Shown here piece by piece: positions 1-8,416 of a stretch of 29,665 nucleotides of DNA (the stretch's first letter is position 1; each line of letters opens with the position of its first letter). The notes beneath the pieces were generated by a model. It saw only the letters and a program-made list of their open reading frames with translations. It was not told the origin of the DNA and did no database searches. A program made the translations under genes and the position numbers. This DNA is from Phallusia fumigata (lineage: Eukaryota > Chordata > Ascidiacea > Phlebobranchia > Ascidiidae): NCBI GenBank assembly GCA_008931825.1, contig QXVZ01012295.1, positions 1 through 29,665 on the forward strand. Direction: 5' to 3'.

Positions 1-255
1 GCTAATGATGTACCCCTGCTTGTCAAAATTTTGTCTGTTGTCAGTTATAATTGTACAATTGTTATATGTGCTCACTGGTTAGAACCAATATCTTTTGATG
101 TACATTTACATTCTTATGTTGTTCATGTGACCAATGACATGCTGTTTTTTAAACCTGGGGATGAAGTGTTTGCCTACCCACATGACATGTACACCATTAA
201 TGGTCGACAAGTTGTTCGCTTGCGTCACAGAGTTAAAAAAATCAATAACTTGTGA
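1..255 (+). CDS. C-terminal end of an unrecognised protein (5' truncated by window)
   Basis: The frame is open from the first base to a TGA at 253-255, giving about 84 residues; no start codon is needed because the window cuts the gene or exon. It contains a FDVHLHSYVV stretch, a PGDEVFAYPHDMY stretch and a basic end (RLRHRVKK). The pattern resembles the C-terminal part of uncharacterised multi-copy metazoan proteins, some of which I associate with mobile or recently amplified genes, but I cannot name a family. The next gene starts only 35 nt after the stop codon, with a splice acceptor between them, so the two are probably co-transcribed. It could instead be an internal exon whose donor lies before the stop. 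The coding call is fairly firm; the function is unknown. Confidence 0.55.
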   Translation, partial: ANDVPLLVKILSVVSYNCTIVICAHWLEPISFDVHLHSYVVHVTNDMLFFKPGDEVFAYPHDMYTINGRQVVRLRHRVKKINNL

Positions 256-290
256 TGTTTTTTGCTTACAGGTGAAATAGTTATATAACC
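256..290 (+). promoter_or_regulatory. Intercistronic region with probable spliced-leader acceptor
   Basis: A pyrimidine-rich tract (gttttttgcttacag) ends in AG at 270-271, 16 nt after the upstream stop codon and 19 nt before the ATG at 291. No poly(A) signal fits between the two genes. In tunicates and nematodes, downstream genes of operons have this arrangement and receive a trans-spliced leader at such an acceptor. An ordinary intron in the 5' UTR of the second gene, overlapping the end of the first, is the alternative. Inferred from layout only. Confidence 0.45.
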
Positions 291-2852
291 ATGAGCTGTG
301 ATTTTCATGTCACCTATAAAGACAAAAAAAAAGTACTCAGCTGCTACAAAAATGAAATCTTTCAAAAGATTAAAGCTGCTTTTCATTTGGAAAATGATGT
401 ACAACTTGATCTTCAAATGTACAATTATGACTTTGATGATTGGGTTGACGTAGACTCACTTGGAGATTTACCTAGCAAGGCCAAACTGCTTGTCCTAGCA
501 AGAGAGGAATCAGGCAAGTCTTAATTTGCTCAATATTAATTCTATCTGACACTTCCCCTGTGCAAGACGATTAATAACATCCATGTCTATATTACACAGA
601 CCCTTGTAACGAATCTGACACAGGCCCTGCATCAGAGGTTTCATTTGAGATATCCAAAAACACAGGTATGCGTGGCAAGCAGTATTTCCCTAATATTATA
701 TTTATGTATGTGGTGCGTTTTTACAATAGGTGATGAAAGTGTGTCATTGATTGCTGATGACACATCTGATGCAACAGATTCGTCCAGTGAATACCTCAAA
801 GTATCAAATTGGTTGGTGTCCTATGTGCTGCCATCATTTCCACTTTATATAGTGGATTCCATTAAAAATTGCGGCACTAATATTGCAAAGTTGCCCTCTG
901 GAGTGAGAAAAACGATCACCCAAGTGTTGTACAATTCCATAGCATCACATACTATGTAAGTAATTTAACCTATTTTTTGATGCTTGCAAATGATAAATTT
1001 AAAATTTTTAGTTACCCTTCACCTCTGGAATATCGGACTGTATGCATGCAGCTTATTAAGGCTTATCCCATGTTAGCAGACAAGCAAGCGAACTGTCTTA
1101 TTGTAAGTAAATTTCAGGGTTTATTATTGTTAGTGTAAGTATTATATATACTTCTGATGCGAGACTTTGATGATTCAGGGGACATGGGTGGAAAGTTTGC
1201 GACAAAAGTTTAGGGATAGTCGACGAAACATGGTAGAGAACAAGCAAGTGATGGCCATGAAAAGAAAGTATGGTTGCAAGTATACAAGCAGTAAAATCCA
1301 CTCGGCAGCAAAAGATATAGATGATGTAAGAAAAGTTTATTGTCAAATACCTACACAAGTTGTCACTTTACCAGTAATTTTATTAAACATGTGTATTTTT
1401 ATGAGTTTACTAAAGGAATTTTGATGTGGCTATAAGCAAGCATTTTCTGATGTTGAGCAGGTTATAACAGAGGATGAACAGGCCATTGAAAGGCACGTTA
1501 AGGACATGCTTAAGCAATGCCAGAGCAGTACAGTGGATTATTCTTTTGTGGAAGATAGGATGCTACGTACATATCTTCAAAGAAGAAAAGAGGTCGAAAG
1601 TGGCCATTCAACAGTGTTGCAGATTCTGGAGAAATATCCAGCATTGCATTTTTCAACTGTGGTATGTTGGGAATGTGGTAATTGGCATTGAACGTTGGGC
1701 TATGGGTCTGTGTTTTAAGACAGTTTATGAGTAAATACTGTGATCTACCCTGATAACCATCATATGACAAGATAATTAAAAAAAGTAAATGTTATTATCA
1801 AATTCATAAAGATACCATTAAAACTGTCAATAAATGTACATTGAGAAATAATTCGGTACCAACACCACACCATAGCCCCTTTGTGAAACAATTGTCATTT
1901 TGACTGTAACATCTTTTCAGCTATTCCAAGAAGCAAGAAAAATTTTCAAAATGGACATAAAAGATGCAATTTCTAATATTGATGCTGGCAAAATTGAAAG
2001 TCTGCATACAAGGATAAAACAGAAAGCAGAGTATGCCCCCAAACTTGTGGAGAACTGTCAAGGAACACGTATGGATTTCCTATTTTGTGTAGTAAACTGC
2101 TCTAGTAAGACTTGTAAAGAGGATCGTTAAATTACACTGACCTGGGCACATCCCTACTAAAGAAATAATGCTTTGATGTAAAACATGGATATCGCACATG
2201 TATTTTATGTTTGTTTGGTTTGCAGCTAAAGGTTAGAAAAAGCTTCATGCTGATATAAACAAATGGTATGTTTTTTAAGGCACTGCAAAAGTGTTGTGCT
2301 TTCTGCCAATGCTCTTCAAAGAAAAAATGACATCATTCATTTCGTGCAGTTTGGTAAGTGGCAGATTTTAATTTTTAATTAAGGTTTTTCGTTATGAACA
2401 GTAAATTTGCCTATTGAATCATTGAAGCCAGGATGTCCCAAACTTTTTAGTCTGCCAGCCCTTCTAATTTATTAAAATGTTCTGTGGCCCCTTGCATTTG
2501 GATGGCTCTGATATAGAGTTTAATTTTTTTTCTTTGTTCTTTTTTGGTTGGGAACCTAAACTTGCTTCTTTACTGCCATCAGTACAGTGGAAATGTTTTG
2601 TTTCAGAAAAATGTGGTGACACCATACCCAACACTGGTTGTAAACTCTCCGAAAGTATCTGTGTTTATACAAGCACAGAAATTGTGTGATGGTAATCTTG
2701 ATGATGCAATCATACTTTTGTTGGCTACTTACTGGATATTTGACATCCAGTTTCCGAAAAATTTGACAAAAACTTTGCAGTTTTTGTCCTTTCTGCTGAA
2801 CATTTCTTGTGATAAGTGTGTTGCAGTTCAAAGGCTTATCAACAGCGTCTAA
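291..2852 (+). CDS. SAMD3-like multi-copy protein of unknown function, nine exons, complete
   Basis: Exons by eye: 291-513, 600-665, 730-955, 1012-1102, 1179-1325, 1461-1661, 1921-2068, 2280-2353, 2607-2852. They join in frame to 473 residues. The first intron has a GC donor (cag/gcaagt); the others are GT-AG. The N-terminal 74 residues look like a small ubiquitin-like or PB1-like fold (YKDKKKVL, LDLQMYNYDFDDWVDVD). Next come an acidic Ser/Thr/Asp-rich linker and a conserved helical core: SNWLVSYVLPSFP, YPSPLEYRTV with KAYPMLAD, WVESLRQKFRDSRRN, a basic patch (MKRKYG), then ILEKYPALH. A C-terminal block (VTPYPTLVV, LATYWIFDIQFPK, LQFLSFLL) closes the protein. This order matches proteins annotated as 'sterile alpha motif domain-containing protein 3-like', although no SAM domain is evident here. 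The molecular role is unknown. The weakest splice calls are the donor at 2068 and the last acceptor at 2606. Confidence 0.75.
2429..2500 (+). mobile_element. hAT-type terminal fragment in the last intron of the SAMD3-like gene
   Basis: The stretch beginning caggatgtcccaaactttt resembles the terminal sequence of Charlie/Tip100-type hAT transposons (CAGGGGT-CCCAAACTTTTT pattern), followed by a gcc-agccc and ggcccc run typical of those ends. I cannot find the opposite terminus or a target duplication, so this is a fragment at best. Confidence 0.35.
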
Positions 2853-2874
2853 GATTGAGGTGGATTTTGTTGGC

Positions 2875-2880
2875 AATAAA
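2875..2880 (+). terminator. Poly(A) signal of the SAMD3-like gene
   Basis: AATAAA lies 22 nt after the TAA at 2850-2852. It is the first canonical hexamer downstream of the gene. Confidence 0.5.
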
Positions 2881-2979
2881 TTTTGCTCCGTTCTTGATTT
2901 GAGTGTATTTATGTGTGAGGTAATGCGGGTGTAAAACCGCATGCAGTAGCATAGAGGGTGGAAAATTCGATGCAGAGCA

Positions 2980-3122
2980 GGTACCATGAACACGGTGGAA
3001 GGTGGTTAGCAACACCATAGTGGGTGTTAAAGCTTCCTGCATGGAGTTTACCATCCCTACCCTCTGGGTGGGATCTGCCACAACAGCGTGGTGCCATGGG
3101 ACCACCCCTTAGGGTGGTGCCA
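2980..3122 (+). repeat. Degenerate SINE-like fragment
   Basis: The run cacggtggaaggtggttagc resembles the tRNA-derived head of widespread SINEs (cacggtggtgcagtggttagca), including an A-box-like part. It is followed at about 3032 by cctgcatggagttta and a ctctgggtggg run, similar to the 'ctgcatggagtttgcatg...gtgtgggttt' body of those SINEs. The B-box part is missing. A 7-bp hairpin (accaccc / gggtggt, 3101-3118) and a direct repeat gtggtgcca lie at its right end. Similarity is from memory. Confidence 0.35.
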
Positions 3123-3149
3123 GTACAACCATTTTTTTTACAGTGTACA

Positions 3150-3262
3150 CTGATCAAATTACCGGTATCTGCTTGTGCATGAAGGCGACAGTTCCTGCAA
3201 ATTATTTTGAATGATAATAGGTACTGAAACTAAAGTTGGAGAGGCGGCTCTAAAGTTATCTT
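3150..3262 (+). repeat. Decayed copy of the 5' flank of GTPase gene A
   Basis: The sequence around gcttgtgcatgaaggcgaca (3171-3190) and the following taggtactgaaac and ggctctaaagtt pieces parallel, in order, 4122-4220 just upstream of gene A (cttgtgcataaaggcgaca, caagtactcaag, gagtctaaaagttt). No GTPase exon follows, so this looks like a promoter or 5'-leader duplicate that lost its gene. Confidence 0.45.
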
Positions 3263-4110
3263 CCATGCACGGTTGCATCATATCCACTGTTCTTCCACAC
3301 AGTAGTTTTCGGCACAGAATACAAACAACAACTAGACATTTATGTAAAGCATGTAAGAAAGGCTGCACATCTCAACATATTCGACAAACGTCAATTCTTT
3401 ACTCCGCACTCTCTAAATGCATGATATCTGTCTGTGACCACTGGTCATCGGTATTTATTTGCGGCTGTATGCATCGGTGACTTCAACATTCTTCGATCGT
3501 CAAAATTTGATAAGCAATGGATGTGTTTGCAAAACATCCACCGACCAAGCGTAAAACATATTCAACCGTGCTGTTTTGAAGTAAATGGTTCGGTATCGCC
3601 AAGCACTATTGCATCATATACTGAAACTTGTTGCTTAGGTGACGATAAACTCGTCAATAACACTTTAATGTTTTCCGTTTGCGACGTTTTCAAAAAAATT
3701 ATTTGTATACTTGCAATTTGGGTTAAAGCAAAATCTTGTATAATGTTTACAAATTTCAGGACAGCATACAGCATCAAGAACAATGGTTGTCCGGGTTGTT
3801 ACCAGATACTAAACCGCCACATCTCCTAAAATTTTAAGTTTGTTTTAAGGGACATTTGTTTTTAGTTGATTGTGTTGCGTTTAACAACCATAAACAAAAA
3901 AATAAAGATTTACAACGTAACTTAATTTGCGTTAATAGGTTTGTGCGTATGTAGCATCGCAAACCATTGCATAAAGACGGTTTAAGCAACTAATTCCCGT
4001 AGAGTCATGTTGTAAGGTAAGCCCAAACCATCAGATAAAAATAACAAGGAAATGAAAACCAGTCATGCAGAAGGTGTTTCTACACCAACCTATTCTGATC
4101 ACAAATCACC
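3263..4110 (+). other. Spacer without recognisable gene
   Basis: Open frames of 89 and 131 codons (3211-3480, 3434-3829) overlap here. They are Cys- and Ser-rich, show no family resemblance, and no splice-supported continuation is visible. I see no tRNA, no simple repeat and no transposon terminus. Confidence 0.4.
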
Positions 4111-4130
4111 TTTTTCTATCGCTATCCGCT

Positions 4131-4167
4131 TGTGCATAAAGGCGACACTGACTGCTTAAATTTTCAG
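4131..4167 (+). promoter_or_regulatory. Conserved 5' element and possible trans-splice acceptor of gene A
   Basis: tgtgcataaaggcgacactg (4131-4150) recurs upstream of the other array members in diverged form (near 8134 and 27838) and in the relic near 3174. It is followed by taaattttcag, a good 3' splice site with AG at 4166-4167, 57 nt before the ATG at 4225. Either a first untranslated intron or a spliced-leader acceptor would explain it. Confidence 0.3.
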
Positions 4168-4224
4168 ATGATATCAAGTACTCAAGTTGACATATAGAAG
4201 AGTAAGCGAGTCTAAAAGTTTAAC

Positions 4225-6054
4225 ATGACAACTAAAAAGATTTTACAATATAAAGATGGAAAGTTTGTCTGCGATGCTGCGAATCTGCCATCCTCAGTGG
4301 ATGAAGATTCGAATTTTGGAAACGAGCCGCTTGGTATCGTCTCCATTATTGGCGAACACGGCTTGGGAAATTCGTTTCTGCGAAACGCTCTTCTTAGTTA
4401 CTTGCAACTTGTAAGTATACAATGTCCTTTCAACAATCACTAATGTAAAAACACGAATTTTTCTCACAGAAAGAAGAGAGTTTTAAAGGTGACCAAGTAA
4501 TACCAAACACATTTTCCCTTGAAGAAAATGTTGATCATAAGACCATCGGGATTGAAGTATTTGAAAATTACATTTTATATGAACCACTAAAACCAGGAAA
4601 TAATCAGATGGGCAAACCGGTAAAATTTAGTTGTGCTGTCTATTTTTGTTTGCCTATCAATCTATCCTGTGATAATGTTTTTTGTTTGACTGTCAACTTT
4701 TTATACACCTATCCAATTGAGTATAATTTAAAATACATCCGCAGTATTACGTGAGCCTTTGGGACACGGAAGGGTTGCTTGACCCCGATCAAGATAACAA
4801 GAAAATTCCAGCAATACTCGGCATGGCAGCTTACTTCAGTTCAGTTGTAATTTACAACATAACACAAAACTTTAACACCAACAACATGCAAAATATGCAG
4901 GTTTGCTTGAGTTGTTTCTGGTAATCTGCACCTAAACAACGTTTTGTTTTCACCTTCGATTTCAGATTTTGCTGAACGATCTACGAAAACAATGGAAAGA
5001 AGCTTTGGACAAGCGATTTCAGGTATGAAATAAAAGACAGCGTTTAAATTTAACAATTTTGTAATTTTGTGTTCAGGATTTGGTGATAGTAATTCGAGAT
5101 TGGTCTGACAATGAGCACTTTAACTACGGAATTGAAGGAGGACAAAAGTACAAGGAATACCTTTTGTCCAAAGGTGGAAGCACACAAGCATTTTTTGGCA
5201 AAATTGAAAAGGTGTTTCGAAGTGTGCGTGTCTTCCTGATGCCATCACCAAATGATCGCGTGATCGGCAAAGCTTTTACCAAATCTCAAATGATTGCAGG
5301 TTAATAAATTTTTTTAAAGACGCTGTGTATTTAACATTCAAATCTCTAACGAAGGTAAAAATTACATTTTTCTTACCATTACAAATACTTAGATGATGTG
5401 TTCCGGACACATTTAAAGTCATTTTGTGAAGTTGCTGCAAATCAAGTGTTGGAACCGCGAACCATTAGGAACCAGCAGTTTACCATCAACGATCTTCAGA
5501 TGTATATGTTGCAGTACCAAGACAACTTTGAAACAAAAAACGTACACATGTGTTTTTTTGGGGGGATTTCTTCAAAATACTTAATAACTGATTTTTCCCA
5601 CAAATATTAAACTTTCTATTTTTGTGATGCAGGTCATGATGGGAGCTGAACTTAAATTTATCTTTGCAGAGGCGCTTAAGGTTTACGAGGAGAAAACCAA
5701 TTTAAAGGTTTCACTGGTACCGTTTCGATCGTCGTGGGACAGAACATTTCAAACTAACAGTTTAAATAATTTAGGTTCCATTGGAGCTAAATTGGTGGGT
5801 GGAGATGCTGATAGAACTGGCAAGGAACATTTTGTTGCTATTTTTGCCAACAACGTTAGTCCAAGTCTTGGTGGACATTATTAAAGCTTGGTTTGAACTT
5901 ATATGTGACAAAGAGGTCAGTTATTTAAAAATCAATAATATTACAAACAAAGTCACGCAAGGGTAGTTCGTTACAAGGATAAAAAAGTTATTTAATTGAA
6001 TTATGCATGGTCAACATCGAACAGATTTTTTTACAGACGATTAAATCCGAGTAA
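4225..6054 (+). CDS. GTPase gene A: GB1/RHD3-type (atlastin/GBP-like) GTPase with degenerate P-loop
   Basis: Exons by eye: 4225-4410, 4470-4619, 4745-4900, 4966-5022, 5077-5299, 5393-5541, 5633-5707, 5775-5915, 6037-6054 (384 residues). Atlastin/GBP proteins are dynamin-superfamily GTPases acting on membranes. Visible motifs: GEHGLGNS at 43-50 where the family has GxxxxGKS, so the catalytic lysine is Asn49; KTIGIE (switch I, Thr87); DTEG at 119-122; IRDWS at 189-193, the atlastin-style RDW guanine motif; then YGIEGGQKY, as in atlastins (YG..GG.K). A first middle-domain helix follows in exons 6-7. Exon 8 is unlike the paralogs: it codes a hydrophobic stretch (NILLLFLPTTLVQVLVDII) after a Trp-Trp pair. 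The last two exons are the least certain; the predicted end TIKSE-stop is very short. It probably binds membranes but may be a pseudo-GTPase. Exons 1-7 are firm. Confidence 0.72.
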
Positions 6055-6780
6055 CAACAACATACGAGTGTGTGTGGGAGCATTTTCAAAACTACTGACT
6101 GATCAGACCCGGTTAATTCATTTGGTAAAAAATACTTTTCCTCTGATATGCAAGAAAATACGACTAAACAAGGCATAACCTTCATGGCTAGAAGCCTAAC
6201 TTTCACATAAATGACATGATACTCTTATATAGATTACCTGTTTAGTGATTTTACCAACTTGTTTTTGTAGATAAACTACCTAAAAATGTGTACTCTGCAA
6301 TACACGTAATCAGATTTTTATTTTTATGTTATCCTTACTTGTGTACTTAACGCGCGGTTTTAAGCTCTCCGTATTTTAGTATGATTACGAAAAAACACCG
6401 TTTCAAAGGAAACTTATGATTATTTCCAACGTACGTCCCATTAATCGTGTTGTATTCATAAGTTGGTAACAACAGTGGTTTGTTGAGATGATTTTAACTT
6501 CGTTTGTATCACATAATTTTCAATAAACCGTATCATCATACATGAAATGTTGTTTAACTGGCGAAATAAAAATAACCAGGAAACCAGGAATTTGCCCCAG
6601 GTGTGCAGTTTTGACGAAATAAATCTTGCATTAAAATCGAAGTTATCCTTTTACTCTATCACAAAAGTATGTGGAGCGTGTTTGAAAAAAATAAACCAAA
6701 CACATTTTAAAACGCAAATAACATAAAAATTAAAAATTTTGTTTCCTCAAAAATGTGTTTCTCTGTCCTTGGTTTGCGAG
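6055..6780 (+). other. 3' flank of gene A, no further gene seen
   Basis: AT-rich sequence. A canonical AATAAA at 6522-6527 could end the gene A transcript about 470 nt after the proposed stop. No exon of the middle-domain type found in genes B and C (NRGWFQ...) is present in this stretch. Confidence 0.4.
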
Positions 6781-6782
6781 AT

Positions 6783-7088
6783 TTATTCGGCTAAACCCAT
6801 ATAAGTTCCATATTTCCTAAAACTGCCAGAAAACGCCCGTAAATGATGGTCATGAAGCCACGGCCTTTTTGAAGGGTCAAAGCCCTGGTCGTCTTTCCGG
6901 CCGCCCCATCTATTTGGCTGTCTACCTCCGCCCCACAGCTTTCCCATTAGCGCTTTTCTAATCCTTCTCCGCCGAATCCTCTTTTGTTTTCTGACACTCC
7001 GAGGAAAAAACATGGAATAAAGTTGTGAAAAACCATGGTGCCAAAAATACGTCCTCATTAAGGTTGCGAACATTAACAAATTTAACAT
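6783..7088 (-). CDS. Candidate small basic protein, 101 residues, unrecognised
   Basis: This single open frame on the minus strand lies in a locally GC-richer patch between genes A and B. The N-terminus is hydrophobic and aromatic (MLNLLMFATLM, then FFPRS). A dense basic run follows (RKQKRIRRRRIRK), then a Gly/Trp/Arg part (GKLWGGGRQPNRWGGRK) and an aromatic tail ending GTYMGLAE. The TAA stop overlaps an AATAAA hexamer (minus strand of 6782-6787). The hydrophobic start followed by basic sites could suit a secreted peptide precursor or a mitochondrial import signal, but I recognise no family. The alternative is a chance open frame; composition unlike the surrounding DNA is the only positive sign. 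Confidence 0.3.
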   Translation of the reverse strand: MLNLLMFATLMRTYFWHHGFSQLYSMFFPRSVRKQKRIRRRRIRKALMGKLWGGGRQPNRWGGRKDDQGFDPSKRPWLHDHHLRAFSGSFRKYGTYMGLAE

Positions 7089-7321
7089 TAGGTGGGAAAT
7101 TCATTAGAAAAAATCCTTATTAACGATTGTTGTTTAAGTTACACCATTAACCGGCTTTATGCAGGCAACTTTTTTTCCGAACTCGCATATAATAGTTGGT
7201 AATTTCGAACACAATTAATTGGTTATGTGCTTGCATGTTTTTTACAATATTGCCTAAAACCGATGTCTTTAAACTACTGTCACGGACAGCATAAAGTTAG
7301 AAACATCCTTTTAGTCGTTAA

Positions 7322-7543
7322 ACAGTTTTGGATGAAATTCTCACCGTATATAAACAAATCTACAATGCGCTTAACTCAAAGCTAGCACATAAAGCTCGTA
7401 CTGCAACAACATGTCACACAGAGCGGGAAAAAGCAGCCAACAAGATTAGGGCAAGTGTGTTCCGGAACCAAACAATAACCGATGTACTGAACCACAAAAC
7501 ATGCATTATTTTTCTCGTCAAAAAATTTAAGCACAGGAACTGA
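7322..7543 (+). pseudogene. Possible relic middle-domain exon of the GTPase family
   Basis: An open frame follows a TAA/AG context at 7319-7325. It codes a helical Lys/Ala/Arg-rich segment. Its ARTATTCHTEREKAANKIR part is loosely like EATRTERHNELKRKTLENF of gene B exon 8, at the right kind of position for a lost 3' exon of gene A or of a deleted paralog. No good donor is visible and the match is weak. Confidence 0.2.
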
Positions 7544-8416
7544 AACAGTTACGAAGCCAGTGCGAGTTCACAACTTTATGGGCACAATTGTTTGATCATG
7601 GTTAAACACGCCTCAGTAACCAAGGGTTTACAAATCACAAGTATGTGGGTTTGGCGCAAGTTTATTGACGCGTTTGCTAACTAGTCGTAGAGTGTTAATC
7701 GATGATAACATAGTCTACAGTAAAAGCGTGATTTAATCTAAGGATCACGCCGCCGTACCTATTTCCACCCAGCAGTTTTTACCAGCTCTACCGCTGCAAA
7801 CAATACGTTGGAACAGGAATGCAATTTATTTACCCAGTCCAAACATGGCTGCAATGTTTATGGCAGTTGTTTGGATTCAACAATAAACACTCGTGGGATG
7901 GGAATTGAGCCATAGTACAAGCAACATACGACCCCATTTTGCAAAACATGTTTCTTTTTTATGTTTGCTCCTCTTAACGAGTGTGACGTTTTGCCATAAC
8001 GCCAACGAAACTCAAGTTTCGACTCGGGAGCTTTCGAAAAAAACGAGTAACCCAAGCAATACCTGCTTTGACGAGCCAGTTCGATAGTCTTGGTTTGAAA
8101 CGTTGGAATGAAAATTGTTTGGTTTAACACCGCATGCAGATGAAGGCGGAATTGGTTAACAACCTCACTGATTTACACAGGCTGGCGGTGGGTTTTGTCT
8201 TTTGGTGGCAGGTGTTTAGAAAAACCTCTTTCGACTTTTTTAACAGTTTACTTTTTGTTATTGGGATGTATGCAAATACCGTGACCTTCGCTCCATACAC
8301 AATGAAAAAATTATGTTCGACTCTCATTTTATTTTTTAAGGTTCGAGTTTTATTGCTCTCAAAAAGGTATCGCTTTTTGCATTTATGGTTATTCACTTTT
8401 GATTTGTTTTGACAAA
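7540..8416 (+). promoter_or_regulatory. 5' flank of gene B, homologous to the flanks of C and D
   Basis: Blocks in the same order occur before genes B, C and D. They include ggtcgtagagtgttaat-like and cgccgccgtac.tatttccac (B, D), acccagtccaaac, a tgtttctttttatgt-like stretch, cgacgaaact.a.gattcgac, and gtttgatttaacac followed by a gcaga.gaaggcg element. In B the block with caacgaaactcaagtttcga is at about 8004. The flank was evidently duplicated with the genes and may hold the shared promoter or an untranslated first exon. I see no TATA box I would commit to. Confidence 0.5.

Noticed and set aside
3211..3829. Overlapping frames of 89 and 131 codons as a gene
   Set aside because: No recognisable motif, no splice-supported continuation and unremarkable composition.
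8134..8412. 92-codon frame just before gene B
   Set aside because: Part of the conserved flank; its frame is not kept in C or D.
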